From DASRHT01 sp035293765 (lineage in GTDB: Bacteria; Chloroflexota; Ktedonobacteria; Ktedonobacterales; Ktedonobacteraceae): 64,000 bases of DNA. The DNA lies in NCBI GenBank assembly GCA_035293765.1, contig DATGMF010000081.1:1-64000 (forward strand), in the 5' to 3' direction. The position numbers were made by a program, and so were the translations under genes. Positions within the stretch are counted from its first letter, which is position 1, and each line of letters opens with the position of its first letter. The notes under the pieces are model-generated. The model was not told the DNA's origin. It ran no database searches and saw nothing but the letters and a program-made list of their open reading frames with translations. This document shows positions 8,927 to 17,770 of this stretch, one piece after another.

Positions 8927-10636
8927 GTGGGCTATGAATATATGGGGCCATTGCCAGACCCCGATGCACAGCAGAATCAACCCTTGACGCAAAAAGATGC
9001 GAATCCTGTATTGGATAATGAGGCAACACAGCCAAAACGTGTACCCTCCCCGCCCAATATGCTTGATACCCCCGGTACAATAGGGTCATATCAGGAGCCT
9101 AGCTACCAGGAGCATGCCTGGGGGCAGCGCGTAGCGTCACCGGTATCACCATATTATCGACCAGCACCGCCGCTTCCTGCTACGCCGTCGCAACCGCCCG
9201 TGCAGCCGCGAAAAAATGCATATCCAGCGCCACAATACCAGGGGAACGGAGCATATCCTTATAGTGGCTATGGTAGCTATCCAGCCGCGCCGCCTCAACC
9301 GTACCCTTACGCGCCATATCCCTCATATCCTCCATATCAGGGATATTATGGCTATCCGCCTTATGGTTACCCATATCCATACCCTATGCAACCACCCGCG
9401 CCAAAACGCGACGGCTATCAGCTTGGCGTGTCGATTGCAGCCTTTGTGGGCGCTATTCTGGTTTTTCTGGCAGGACTGGTATGCGTGCTATTTCTCCTGC
9501 TGTTATCAGTAGTTCCCCCAACGTCGTCAGCGAGCCAGGGTCAACTATTAAGCGCCACAGCTACATTTACTGCTTTTGCACTGGCAGGGATCGTCGGGGG
9601 AGGATTTAGCCTCTATCATAGCGTGCGGGCGCTGTTCCTGAATCGCTCATCAGCCCAGTTCAGGCTACCCTGGTTCTGGATCTTCCTGGTCCTGTACGTG
9701 GGGCTACTCTTGATTGCTTCTCTACTCAATTATAATGACCTGCCAACGTCTAATGTACCAGCTACCCTCTTCTTGATCGCATTGGCCGGGCTGCTGCCAG
9801 CTCTAACGGTGCTGGCGCTGGCTTTGCGCCGCATCCATTATCCCAGAGAAGCGAAGTGGCCCACTAGCTGGCGCCGCTTCACCCTGGCTGTCGTCAGCGG
9901 TGCAACTATCGCTGTTGTGCTGGCAGCCATCGCCGAGTTGATCCTGACAGCAATCGCTGTCCAGCAGAGCGGTATTAGTAGTTCTGTCATTGATAATCCT
10001 AATTTGCCCCTTCCTCACGACCCCAAAACTATCGCGCTCTTGCTGGTCATCGTTTCGCTGATCGCTCCAGTGGTCGAAGAGGCGGTGAAGCCGCTGGCTG
10101 TGGTCGTGCTGATCGGACGCTTACAGAGCGCGGCGGAGGCGTTCATTCTGGGGCTGGCCTGTGGCATCGGCTTCGATCTCATTGAGACTTCCGGCTATAT
10201 CAGCATGGGCAACCAGGACTGGATCAGCGTCGCGATTGAACGCAGCAGCGCGGGCCTCTTACATGGCTTTGGCGCTGGCATGGTGGCGCTCGGCTGGTAC
10301 TTCATTACCCATCCCAAATCGGTGAATCGTAATGTGCTGCTCGCCTTTGGATGCTGGGGCTATGCCATCTTGCAGCATGCCACCTGGAACGGCTCATTCC
10401 TCTTCCAACTGCTGCCTGCCCCAATTGGTCCCTATCTCGATAGTGGGACGATCCCGCTTGGTAATATCACCATGCCTGCATCTATCATCGTTTACGTGAT
10501 CGAAACAGTGCTGATGCTGCTCTTCTTCCTCTATGTTACCGGCAAACTCAGAAGCAAGCAGCAACCACCAGAGTCTTCTTCGGAAAGCGGCAAACGGCAA
10601 CAGTTCAATCAAATGCCTATGGTGGCACAGATGTGA
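8927..10636 (+). CDS. PrsW-family intramembrane metalloprotease with Pro/Tyr-rich N-terminus
   Basis: A 569-residue membrane protein. Residues 1 to about 160 are hydrophilic and very rich in Pro and Tyr (repeats such as PYPSYPPYQGYYGYPPYG), probably disordered and cytoplasmic. About eight membrane segments follow. The PrsW signature is present in the C-terminal half: an EE pair in APVVEEAVKPLAV, then GLACGIGFDLIET, HGFGAGMVALG and QHATWN, the likely metal ligands and active-site residues. PrsW of Bacillus cleaves an anti-sigma factor; the substrate here is unknown. The GTG start follows AAGG. The low-complexity head is much longer than in typical PrsW and may be an interaction or tethering region. 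Confidence 0.8.
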   Translation: MGYEYMGPLPDPDAQQNQPLTQKDANPVLDNEATQPKRVPSPPNMLDTPGTIGSYQEPSYQEHAWGQRVASPVSPYYRPAPPLPATPSQPPVQPRKNAYPAPQYQGNGAYPYSGYGSYPAAPPQPYPYAPYPSYPPYQGYYGYPPYGYPYPYPMQPPAPKRDGYQLGVSIAAFVGAILVFLAGLVCVLFLLLLSVVPPTSSASQGQLLSATATFTAFALAGIVGGGFSLYHSVRALFLNRSSAQFRLPWFWIFLVLYVGLLLIASLLNYNDLPTSNVPATLFLIALAGLLPALTVLALALRRIHYPREAKWPTSWRRFTLAVVSGATIAVVLAAIAELILTAIAVQQSGISSSVIDNPNLPLPHDPKTIALLLVIVSLIAPVVEEAVKPLAVVVLIGRLQSAAEAFILGLACGIGFDLIETSGYISMGNQDWISVAIERSSAGLLHGFGAGMVALGWYFITHPKSVNRNVLLAFGCWGYAILQHATWNGSFLFQLLPAPIGPYLDSGTIPLGNITMPASIIVYVIETVLMLLFFLYVTGKLRSKQQPPESSSESGKRQQFNQMPMVAQM

Positions 10637-10720
10637 GTAAGCGGTGCAAACTTTCTTTTTGGGGGCTTGACTGCGACGTTACGTCATGCTTTATGCTCTC
10701 GAATAGAAAGGAGGGAGCAC

Positions 10721-11548
10721 TTGGATCAGTGTTTCTATCACAGCAGTCAATTTGCTCAGAAAGCATCAGTGTCGGTACGCACCTTGCGCTATTATGACAA
10801 GGTGGGTCTGCTCTCGCCCTCGCAATATAGCGAAGCGGGGTATCGCTTGTATACCAATGAAGATCTGCTGAAGCTGCAAAACATCCTGGCGCTGAAATTC
10901 CTGGGTTTTTCGTTGGAGGAGATCGGTGCGCTGCTGCGGACAGGACCAAAGCGGCTTGAGGAGGTGCTGGCTCAGCAGAAGGCAATGATGGAGGAGAGAC
11001 GCGCGCAGCTCGATACCATCATCGAGGCTATCGAGGAGACTGAGCGGTTATTGCAGGCGAACCGGTGCGACTGGGAAGCTATTACCAGAGTGATCCAGGT
11101 GATTCAAATGGGACAACAGGATAACTGGCAGGCAAAATACTTTACGCCTGAACAGCAGCAGACGCTGGCAGAGCTTAACAAGAAAGCCATGACGGAAGAG
11201 GTTCGTCAGAAGCTCAATACCTATCATCCTAACGAGTGGACAGAGGAAGATCAGAGGCGGATCGATGCTCAGTACCGCTTCGTCAAAGAGGAACTGGGGC
11301 GGCTGGTGGCGCTGGGGGCCGATCCCGCATCTCCTGAGGCTCAGGAAGTGGCACGGGTTAAGCATGAGCTCGGTTTTGCATTTTCACAGGGCGATCCCGA
11401 TATCGAGGCCAGCGTCGGCAAGTGGTGGCAGGAGTTCCACGCGCTACCAGAGAGCCAGCGCCCATTCGATATGTCGCTCTACACCTACACCTCTGAGGAG
11501 CAAACCCTGCTTAACGAGGCGCTCGCCATTTATCAGCAGGGAAAGTAA
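10721..11548 (+). CDS. MerR-family regulator with TipAS-like ligand domain
   Basis: A 275-residue transcription factor. The N-terminal winged helix has the MerR pattern (VRTLRYYDKVGLLSPSQYS, GYRLYTNEDL, FLGFSLEEI), followed by a dimerisation coiled coil to about residue 115. From about 140 to the end it matches the TipAS/albicidin-type antibiotic-recognition domain (YFTPEQQQTLAEL, EWTEEDQRRI, GKWWQEF, FDMSLYTYTSEEQ). Such proteins sense bulky drugs and activate their own or efflux genes. The start is TTG at 10721, chosen because AGGAGG precedes it by six bases; a longer upstream frame has no ribosome site. Its convergent neighbour is rsgA. Confidence 0.85.
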   Translation: MDQCFYHSSQFAQKASVSVRTLRYYDKVGLLSPSQYSEAGYRLYTNEDLLKLQNILALKFLGFSLEEIGALLRTGPKRLEEVLAQQKAMMEERRAQLDTIIEAIEETERLLQANRCDWEAITRVIQVIQMGQQDNWQAKYFTPEQQQTLAELNKKAMTEEVRQKLNTYHPNEWTEEDQRRIDAQYRFVKEELGRLVALGADPASPEAQEVARVKHELGFAFSQGDPDIEASVGKWWQEFHALPESQRPFDMSLYTYTSEEQTLLNEALAIYQQGK

Positions 11549-11569
11549 CACCATCGTTTGAATGAAAAC

Positions 11570-11599
11570 GGGGCATGGCGCTATGCTGCGTTATGCCCC
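11570..11599. terminator. Bidirectional hairpin between MerR and rsgA genes
   Basis: GGGGCAT (11570-11576) pairs with ATGCCCC (11593-11599) around a 16-base loop, in the short gap between two convergent genes. It probably serves both. Confidence 0.4.
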
Positions 11600-11609
11600 A
11601 TCTATCTTG

Positions 11610-12767
11610 TTATCGCTCCTCGCCCAGGTAGATGCGGGTATAGCTGCGATGCCTGCGCTCGTCAATCACACCATCGTCTACCGCCTGGATGATTGCACAG
11701 CCCTCTTCATCAATATGGCTGCAATCGGAGTAAAGGCACTCACCCAGGTAAGGGCGAAATTCGACAAAGCACGCGGCAAGCTCCTCGGGCGCGATATTCC
11801 AGGCGGCCAGCGCGCGAATACCTGCCGAATCGGCCAGCCAGCCGCCTTCGGAGAGCGGGTAGAGCGTCGTACCTGTGGTGGTATGCCGACCCTTGCCCGT
11901 TGCGTCGCTGATCATCCCGATGCGCAAAGCCATACCTGGCTCAATAACGTTGATCAATGATGATTTACCAACACCGGATGGTCCGGTGAAGAGTGAGGTG
12001 TGGTCTTTCAACGAGGCGTACAGGGTATCGGTTCCCTGTCCGGTGACAATACTGGTCCAGATTACGTTGTAACCGATGCGTCGATACAGCTCAGCAGCTT
12101 CATCTACACGTTTATCATAGGGGAGATCGGCCTTGTTGAGGCAGATGAGCGCCCTGAGTTGAGCAGCCTCACAGATCGCCAGATAGCGATCTAGCAAGCC
12201 GAAATGTGGTTCGGGCTGCGTCGCCGCGAAGACCAGGACAACCTGGTCAAGATTAGCGAGCATCGTCTGCTGGATATTTTTCTTCTCGGTTGAACCGGCA
12301 TCCTGACGCGATAGAGAACTCTGCCGGGGCAAAATTTCTTCAATCCAGCCCTCGCTTACGTCAAGGCGGCGCACCTTGACATAATCACCAACGGCCAGAC
12401 GGGTGGGGAGTGGATTTTCGCTGCTGTTGCGCTTCTCGATACGTTCGGTACGTCGAAATGGCATAGAATCAAAAAACTTATGGGGACGGGGTTTGCTGGT
12501 TGAAGCTTTCACAGCCTGAGCAAAGGCTTTCTTGAGTTTACCACGTAGCGTGCAGCGCAAAATGCCTTCATCGGTATGCACATCGTAGATGCCATGTGCG
12601 CCGCTTAAAACTACTCCGGTTAACACTGCCGGGTCGTTAATCAATGCGCTCTTCCCTCCAGAAGAATAAAAAACACGGTCTCTCATCAATGTTATTGATG
12701 TCTGCCATGTGGAGGGGGTGAGCTGGTCAACCATGCTACAGGTTGTCAAAGCATGGCCGCGGGTCAC
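11610..12767 (-). CDS. rsgA: Ribosome small-subunit-dependent GTPase A
   Basis: A circularly permuted GTPase of late 30S ribosome maturation. An N-terminal OB fold is followed by the permuted G motifs in the order NKAD (G4), GPSGVGKSSLIN (G1) and DSAG (G3), and by the family's C-terminal zinc site built from ECLYSDCSH and EEGC. The framed length is 385 residues from a GTG at 12767 preceded by GGAGGG at 11 bases. Homologues are shorter at the N-terminus, so ATG at 12734 or 12686 is also possible and the start is uncertain. The roughly 80 residues between OB fold and GTPase include a basic serine-rich stretch. It stands alone. Confidence 0.93.
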   Translation of the reverse strand: MTRGHALTTCSMVDQLTPSTWQTSITLMRDRVFYSSGGKSALINDPAVLTGVVLSGAHGIYDVHTDEGILRCTLRGKLKKAFAQAVKASTSKPRPHKFFDSMPFRRTERIEKRNSSENPLPTRLAVGDYVKVRRLDVSEGWIEEILPRQSSLSRQDAGSTEKKNIQQTMLANLDQVVLVFAATQPEPHFGLLDRYLAICEAAQLRALICLNKADLPYDKRVDEAAELYRRIGYNVIWTSIVTGQGTDTLYASLKDHTSLFTGPSGVGKSSLINVIEPGMALRIGMISDATGKGRHTTTGTTLYPLSEGGWLADSAGIRALAAWNIAPEELAACFVEFRPYLGECLYSDCSHIDEEGCAIIQAVDDGVIDERRHRSYTRIYLGEER

Positions 12768-13002
12768 ATTGGCTCATGCCCTCCGTTGCGGGCAGACAAG
12801 GTGCATTTAAGCACAGTAGATGAATATGTGTGCTCATTCATATACCTGCACCTCCTTAAACTGGCCGAGCCAGAATTTGTACAAACGCTTGCTTTCTTTC
12901 TTTACAGGATACAAGAACGTGCCTGCGTTTGTCAATGTTGCGCTAAAGCAGCAGCGCCTGCTTTAAGAATAACATTACACGAAAAGGTATTATTCCCTTG
13001 CA

Positions 13003-13719
13003 TTACTGGCGGTCATAGTACAGGATGCGCCCGCAATTGGTGCAGGTTTGTAGCTCCGAGCTGATGCGTACCTGTTGCAGCTCGCTGGGCGTCAGAATCA
13101 CCCGGCACCATTGGCAGGAATTTTGCTCTACTCTGGAAACGGCTCTTCCCTGTTTTGTTCGTCGCATTGCATTATAGCGCAGAATATACTCCTGAGCCAG
13201 ATTGGCAGCCAGGCTCTCCCGTTTCGTTTGCAGAGCCTGTTGCTGTATCGTCAGTTGGTCACGGCGGGCGATCAGGGATTGACATTCTTGCTTCCAGGCA
13301 TCCTCGGCGCGCCTGACCTCCTCCTGTTTGCGTTGCGCGGCCTCTTCTAACGCTTCTGTCGCGTCAATGGCTTCCAGGACACTATCTTCCTGGCGGCTTT
13401 GTTGCGCTCGCAATCGCTGTACCTCTTGTTGGAGTGATTGCAACTCTTTAGCATTAGCCACTGCCCCGCTAAAAAGGCGCTGCTCCTGCGCTTTGAGACG
13501 GCGATTGATATCTTCGAGCGTCCACTCTGCATCTTTCTGGGTCTTCAGACTGGCCTGCGCATGTTGCTCGGCGGCATGATATTCGGAACGTAACCTTTTT
13601 AACCTGGCATTGCCCTGGAGGGTGTTTGTCACTGCTTGCTGCTCGGCTGTGACGCGATCCAGTTCAAGATCAAGTTGTTGCAACTGGTAGAGCGTTGCAG
13701 CCGTTCGGGTCATGCTCAT
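13003..13719 (-). CDS. Coiled-coil protein with C-terminal C4 zinc ribbon
   Basis: A 238-residue protein made of long alpha-helical coiled coil (about residues 5-185, rich in Gln, Glu, Arg and Ala) and a C-terminal zinc ribbon with two CxxC knuckles (SCQWCRV and TCTNCGR). This is the architecture of the CT398/Rv2229c-like zinc-ribbon family (zf-RING_7), widespread and of uncertain role, linked in some bacteria to nucleic acid or secretion-related partners. The ATG at 13719 follows a GGGAG site at eight bases; upstream in-frame codons lack one. It is transcribed in the same direction as rsgA, 235 bp away. Confidence 0.8.
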   Translation of the reverse strand: MSMTRTAATLYQLQQLDLELDRVTAEQQAVTNTLQGNARLKRLRSEYHAAEQHAQASLKTQKDAEWTLEDINRRLKAQEQRLFSGAVANAKELQSLQQEVQRLRAQQSRQEDSVLEAIDATEALEEAAQRKQEEVRRAEDAWKQECQSLIARRDQLTIQQQALQTKRESLAANLAQEYILRYNAMRRTKQGRAVSRVEQNSCQWCRVILTPSELQQVRISSELQTCTNCGRILYYDRQ

Positions 13720-13902
13720 ACGTTGGTCTCCCTTTTTAGGCATTGCATGCAATAACAAGACGTTCGCCCTCTATTGTAAATCCTGGGCTTAGTGACTTCA
13801 ATAGCAATCTCGTGTATCATTAAGAGTAATGTATTTACTGCCCAGCAGAGTTTATCACATTCTCCCAAAAACGCATACAATGAAGAAGGAAAAGATGATT
13901 TT

Positions 13903-14367
13903 ATGGCTTACGATGAGCTTTTGATCAAACCCTTTGAGCCGAGCGAGCAGGCAGACGTTCGCAGGCTTATCCTTGAAGGGCTGGGCGGCCATTTCGGCTA
14001 TATTGATGAAACGCTCAACCCTGACCTTACCGATATTATGGCAAGCTATATCGTACCGGGTAACGTTTTCCTGGTGGCTTATCTTGGTTCGGAGCTGGTG
14101 GGGACGGGGGCGCTCATCCATGAAAAGGAGAATATTGGTCGCGTCGTGCGCGTTTCGACTGACCATCTGCACCGGCGCAAAGGGATCGCAACAACGATTA
14201 TGCGGCATCTCTTGAGCATTGCCCAACAGCGCGGTTATAGACGCGTCGTAATCTCAACAAATAATGGCTGGGAAGACGCTATTGGCCTGTATAAATACCT
14301 GGGCTTTATAGAGGAGGCGCGCAATCATCTAGGGGTAAACATGGCTTTAGACTTACGGGAGAGATAG
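13903..14367 (+). CDS. GNAT-family N-acetyltransferase
   Basis: A 154-residue acetyltransferase of the GNAT fold. Acetyl-CoA binding motif A is visible as VSTDHLHRRKGIATTIMRHL (R/Q-x-x-G-x-A), followed by the YRRVVISTNNGWEDAIGLY strand-helix and the GLYKYLGFIEEARNH ending typical of motif B. The substrate is unknown. The start at 13903 (MAYDELLIKP) was chosen on an AAGGA about 12 bases upstream and on where homology should begin; the longer frame has no support. It is the first gene of a tight cassette with cupin, methyltransferase and MFS genes (gap of 2 bp to the next). Confidence 0.85.
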   Translation: MAYDELLIKPFEPSEQADVRRLILEGLGGHFGYIDETLNPDLTDIMASYIVPGNVFLVAYLGSELVGTGALIHEKENIGRVVRVSTDHLHRRKGIATTIMRHLLSIAQQRGYRRVVISTNNGWEDAIGLYKYLGFIEEARNHLGVNMALDLRER

Positions 14368-14369
14368 AC

Positions 14370-14693
14370 ATGCAGATTATTCGCTGGCAAGAGGCGACTC
14401 CGCCAAAAGAGCAGGAGCTGCGCCAACGTATGCAGCAGGAAGGACTATCGCCGTATAGCTGGTCGAATGGTCCAGGTTATCGTTATGCCGTACACACCCA
14501 TCATTATGAAAAGGTGCTTTACTGCGTGTATGGCTCTATTCGCTTTGAACTCCCTGATAAACTCGACAATGCGAGGGCGGCAGAAGCTGTAGATCTTGCT
14601 CCGGGCGATTGTATGATTCTTCCGGCAAACACAGCTCATAGCGCCCTGGTTGGGCCGCAGGGAGTAACGTGTATTGAGGCACCACGATACTAG
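14370..14693 (+). CDS. Small cupin-domain protein
   Basis: A 107-residue single cupin domain. Cupin motif 1 is seen as YAVHTHHYEKVLYCVYGSI with metal-ligand His residues and Glu, and motif 2 as LAPGDCMILPANTAHSALV with the final His. It is probably a metal-binding sensor, isomerase or small-molecule binding protein; the exact reaction cannot be read from sequence. It starts two bases after the acetyltransferase gene and ends 12 bases before the methyltransferase gene, so it is co-transcribed. Confidence 0.8.
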   Translation: MQIIRWQEATPPKEQELRQRMQQEGLSPYSWSNGPGYRYAVHTHHYEKVLYCVYGSIRFELPDKLDNARAAEAVDLAPGDCMILPANTAHSALVGPQGVTCIEAPRY

Positions 14694-14705
14694 AAGGATT
14701 ATGCA

Positions 14706-15299
14706 GTGAAGATTCTCGATGCAGCATTTGGTCATCCTCGTGGAGTTCTTGGCCGCCTGGGTGCGATGATAATGGCTCGTATGGCTGGAAAGCGCAACGC
14801 GTGGTTCATCTCGTTGCTCGATATTCAGCGCAACGATCACATTCTTGAAGTAGGGTTTGGACCCGGAACGGTACTCCAGGCTATCTCAGACATAGATACA
14901 GATGGATTTATCGCCGGTATCGATGCTTCTCCGCTCATGGTCAAGCAAGCTTCTAAGCGCAATGCTGCGGCAGTTGGCGCGGGGCGGATGCAATTGCAGC
15001 AAGGCTTTGTGCAGTCGCTTCCCTACGAGGACGAATCATTTGATAAGGTGGTTTCCATCAATTCGGTCCATATATGGCCGGATAAATCGGTGGGCGTGAA
15101 AGAAATTCGGCGTGTGCTAAAGCCAGGTGGATTGATCGCGCTGGCCCTCCAACCTCCACAAACCAGGGATGAGGGCAAGATCAGACAGCTTGGCGTGGAA
15201 CTGGTGGAACTACTAAATGCGACGAGCTTTCAGCGTACCAGGCTGGAATTTAAACCATTCAAGCCAATAGCCTGTGTGTGCGCGCTTGGTATCAAATAA
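14706..15299 (+). CDS. Class I SAM-dependent methyltransferase
   Basis: A 197-residue methyltransferase with the SAM-binding motif I HILEVGFGPGTVL, the acidic residue ending strand 2 in AGIDASPLM, the DKVVSINSVHIW strand 4 and the post-motif RVLKPGGLIAL. This is the Methyltransf_11/25 type that acts on small molecules. It opens with GTG. The cassette context (acetyltransferase, cupin, MFS exporter) suggests modification and export of one compound, possibly resistance related; that is inference. Confidence 0.82.
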   Translation: MKILDAAFGHPRGVLGRLGAMIMARMAGKRNAWFISLLDIQRNDHILEVGFGPGTVLQAISDIDTDGFIAGIDASPLMVKQASKRNAAAVGAGRMQLQQGFVQSLPYEDESFDKVVSINSVHIWPDKSVGVKEIRRVLKPGGLIALALQPPQTRDEGKIRQLGVELVELLNATSFQRTRLEFKPFKPIACVCALGIK

Positions 15300-15322
15300 G
15301 AGAGGCAGTAAGAACAGCAGCA

Positions 15323-16609
15323 GTGGATTCATCAAAAACACACCATGAGAATGCCGGGCCGGACGATGCCCACGATCCCTATCGCGCTTTACGCTTTCGT
15401 GACTTTCGTCTCCTCTTTTCTGGCTTATTTATTGCGGTCATGGGCGAGCAGATGCTTGGCGTAGCAATCGGCTGGGAGCTCTATGAGCGCACTGGCTCCG
15501 CGCTCGCTCTGGGAATCGTTGGCCTGGTACAGATCGTCCCGGTCGTGATCCTCTCTTTGCCCGCCGGACACCTCGCCGACCAGTTCAATCGCAAGTATAT
15601 CGTGATTGGCTCGCAGTGCGTTTTGGCGATCAGCTCGCTCGGTCTGACGCTGTTATCGTATACGCATGGCTCGCTCATCCTCATCTATGGCTGCCTGCTG
15701 TTGATCGGCATGGGAGTCGCTTTCAACGATCCCGCCAGCTCTACGCTGGTGGTGCAGACGATTCCTGAACACATCTATGAAAATGCCACCACATGGAGAA
15801 GCAGCTCCTGGCAATTGGCGTCTGTGCTGGGGCCGGCGCTGGGAGGGTTGCTCATTGCTGTCATGCGCAGCGCGACGCTGGTTTACGCGCTCAACGCCGC
15901 GACGGCCTTAACCTATGTCGCGCTCATCGCGCAACTGCCGGGAACAATGCAAAAAGTGCGTTCCGGTGAACGGATGACGCTTGCCTCGCTGCTGGATGGC
16001 GTGAAATTTCTCAAGAGCACGCAGGTTGTGCTGGCGGCCATCACGCTTGATCTCTTTGCCGTGTTGCTGGGTGGCGCGACCACGCTTCTACCAGTCTTCG
16101 CCAAAGATATCCTGCATGTTGGCCCGACCGGTCTCGGCTGGATGCGGGCCGCGCCATCCATTGGAGCGGTCTGTATGGCGCTTGCCATCGCGCACACTCC
16201 CCCGCTCAAAAAAGCCGGGCGCGTATTGCTCTGGGCCGTAGCAGGTTTTGGCATTGCTACCGTCATCTTTGGCCTCTCGCACTCGTTCTGGCTCTCGCTG
16301 CTGATGCTCTTCACGCTGGGGGCGCTCGATAATATCAGCGTCGTCGTGCGCAGCACGTTGCTCCTTGTGCGCACGCCCGACGAGATGCGGGGCCGCGTCT
16401 CCGCCATCAACAGCCTCTTCGTCGCGGGTTCAAACGAGCTAGGCGGCTTTGAATCGGGGCTGGTGGCGCAATTCTTCGGCCCCATCATCTCCGTGGTCGG
16501 CGGAGGCGTAGGCACGATCCTCGTTGTGCTCTTCGTCGCCCTGCTCTGGCCCGAAATGCGGCAACTAGGCTCGTTGAGCGAGGGGAAAAGGGATACATCA
16601 GCGGGTTGA
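15323..16609 (+). CDS. MFS efflux transporter (EntS-like, MFS_3)
   Basis: A 12-segment major facilitator, about 428 residues. It starts with the family's RALRFRDFRLLFSGLFIA segment and has the loop 2-3 signature GHLADQFNRKYIV, a variant of GxLaDrxGRR. The type resembles enterobactin/macrolide exporters, so it is probably an H+-driven exporter of a small hydrophobic compound. No ATG lies early in the frame. GTG at 15323 avoids overlap with the methyltransferase; GTG at 15278 (45 bases earlier, overlapping by 22 bases) is the alternative. It is the last gene of the cassette, closed by a hairpin at 16682. Confidence 0.85.
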   Translation: MDSSKTHHENAGPDDAHDPYRALRFRDFRLLFSGLFIAVMGEQMLGVAIGWELYERTGSALALGIVGLVQIVPVVILSLPAGHLADQFNRKYIVIGSQCVLAISSLGLTLLSYTHGSLILIYGCLLLIGMGVAFNDPASSTLVVQTIPEHIYENATTWRSSSWQLASVLGPALGGLLIAVMRSATLVYALNAATALTYVALIAQLPGTMQKVRSGERMTLASLLDGVKFLKSTQVVLAAITLDLFAVLLGGATTLLPVFAKDILHVGPTGLGWMRAAPSIGAVCMALAIAHTPPLKKAGRVLLWAVAGFGIATVIFGLSHSFWLSLLMLFTLGALDNISVVVRSTLLLVRTPDEMRGRVSAINSLFVAGSNELGGFESGLVAQFFGPIISVVGGGVGTILVVLFVALLWPEMRQLGSLSEGKRDTSAG

Positions 16610-16681
16610 ATAGTAAGCTGGATAAAGGGTGGTCCTGGTCAACGTTTATGAGGGTTTGAAATATGGCCTTCCCCCCCGTCT

Positions 16682-16712
16682 GCTCGACCTGCACCCCCGT
16701 TGCAGGTCGAGC
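16682..16712 (+). terminator. Perfect hairpin after MFS gene
   Basis: A perfect 12-bp inverted repeat (GCTCGACCTGCA / TGCAGGTCGAGC) with a 7-base loop follows the MFS gene by about 70 bases. No U-run follows. It may act on both strands, as the next gene is convergent. Confidence 0.45.
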
Positions 16713-16828
16713 GCATGAAGAAAGCTGGATATCTGCCATCGAACGTACATCTCATGACTTACAATACAAGTGCCCGTTCTATTAAAGTGTGCTACAGTGG
16801 CCCATGCAGGGCAAAAATGCCCGGTCTA

Positions 16829-17287
16829 TCAAACGTTGTTGGTATTTGATTGAGGATCTATCACGACGATTCCCAATCTCATTCTTGGTTCATAAAGTGT
16901 CCCAACGTGACAAGAGAACTGCCATGTTCCCAATGGCGCCGCCTTTGTGAACGTATAGTCGGCAAGCTTTGTTTCCCCTGGCGCTATCGACTTGAACCCA
17001 AACAGCTTCTGCTGTTCTACATCCCTCATAGTCATCCCCGGCTCGATGAGCGGCCCGAGCTGAAACTGCTCATGCACCCTATCGCTCTTATTAGTGATAA
17101 CAAAGCGATAAGGGACCCCGACCACAAACTTAACGATAGAAGCACTGATCTGGAAATCCATAAGCGTGACCTGCACAGTGACATTCGCAGTTGCTAGTTC
17201 TCCTTGTGCCTGAGCAATTGCCCCACACCCTGTAAGCATTAGAGCAAGGATAACAAATATCCATCCCAGCAAAAACTGACGTTTCAT
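16829..17287 (-). CDS. Cupredoxin-like lipoprotein
   Basis: A 152-residue exported protein. The signal peptide ends in a lipobox (LMLTGC, Cys21), so it should be anchored to the membrane outside. The mature part is a cupredoxin beta sandwich. Possible type 1 copper ligands are the His in DRVHEQF, the Cys and His in FSCHVG, and a Met in PRMRLG. This fits a small blue-copper or copper-handling protein. No partner oxidase is nearby. It is transcribed alone, convergent with the MFS gene. Confidence 0.75.
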   Translation of the reverse strand: MKRQFLLGWIFVILALMLTGCGAIAQAQGELATANVTVQVTLMDFQISASIVKFVVGVPYRFVITNKSDRVHEQFQLGPLIEPGMTMRDVEQQKLFGFKSIAPGETKLADYTFTKAAPLGTWQFSCHVGTLYEPRMRLGIVVIDPQSNTNNV

Positions 17288-17566
17288 GAGCCTCTCCTTT
17301 CAATATTCCTCCTATCCCTTTCCTAAAAATCCTATTGTCAACCTACTGCGCAAGTTTTTCGTCAGCCGCCTACAAGCTTCAGGAGCGGCTAAGAAAAACT
17401 GTAATCGTTCACGGTAACGTTTACGGACGATGATAAGAAAATGTAAAGTACGAGATAAATTGGTTTTGTCTGTAGTGTAGCTAATGTTTCTTCGATATAC
17501 AATGACATTCACTAGGCACCCTATGGACAGGTTGCTGCTCTGATCGAAAGCGGCTGGAACGATTAA

Positions 17567-17770
17567 GCGAAGCTCACCCGATATTACGATCCATCAACCA
17601 GCGGCACCGGCTTCACCTGCTCTCTCTGCGGACATATTGCCTCTTCCCCCTATCCGCAGCTATGGAGCGGAGTCAATAGTCCCAGGTCTATTCTCGGACG
17701 CCAGCTCGCCTGGTTAGAAAATTACTACTGGCAGGCCATTGCCATTCGTACTCACGACCACTCTATTTTG
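17567..17770 (+). other. Possible gene remnant with CxxC motif
   Basis: An open frame without start codon begins after an in-frame TAA at 17564. It reads plausibly protein-like (YYDPSTSGTGFTCSLCGHI, then PQLWSGV and GRQLAWLENYYWQAIAIRT). It includes a CxxC pair but has no ribosome site, and it then runs antisense to the broken beta-propeller gene. It could be the debris of a lost gene, or chance. I do not recognise the family. Confidence 0.25.

Noticed and set aside
12753..13064. 103-codon forward frame between rsgA and the zinc-ribbon gene
   Set aside because: No ribosome site, overlaps both neighbouring genes antisense, composition not protein-like. It covers the intergenic promoter/terminator area.
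17312..17512. 66-codon reverse frame upstream of the cupredoxin gene
   Set aside because: No good start or similarity, in an AT-rich non-coding stretch.
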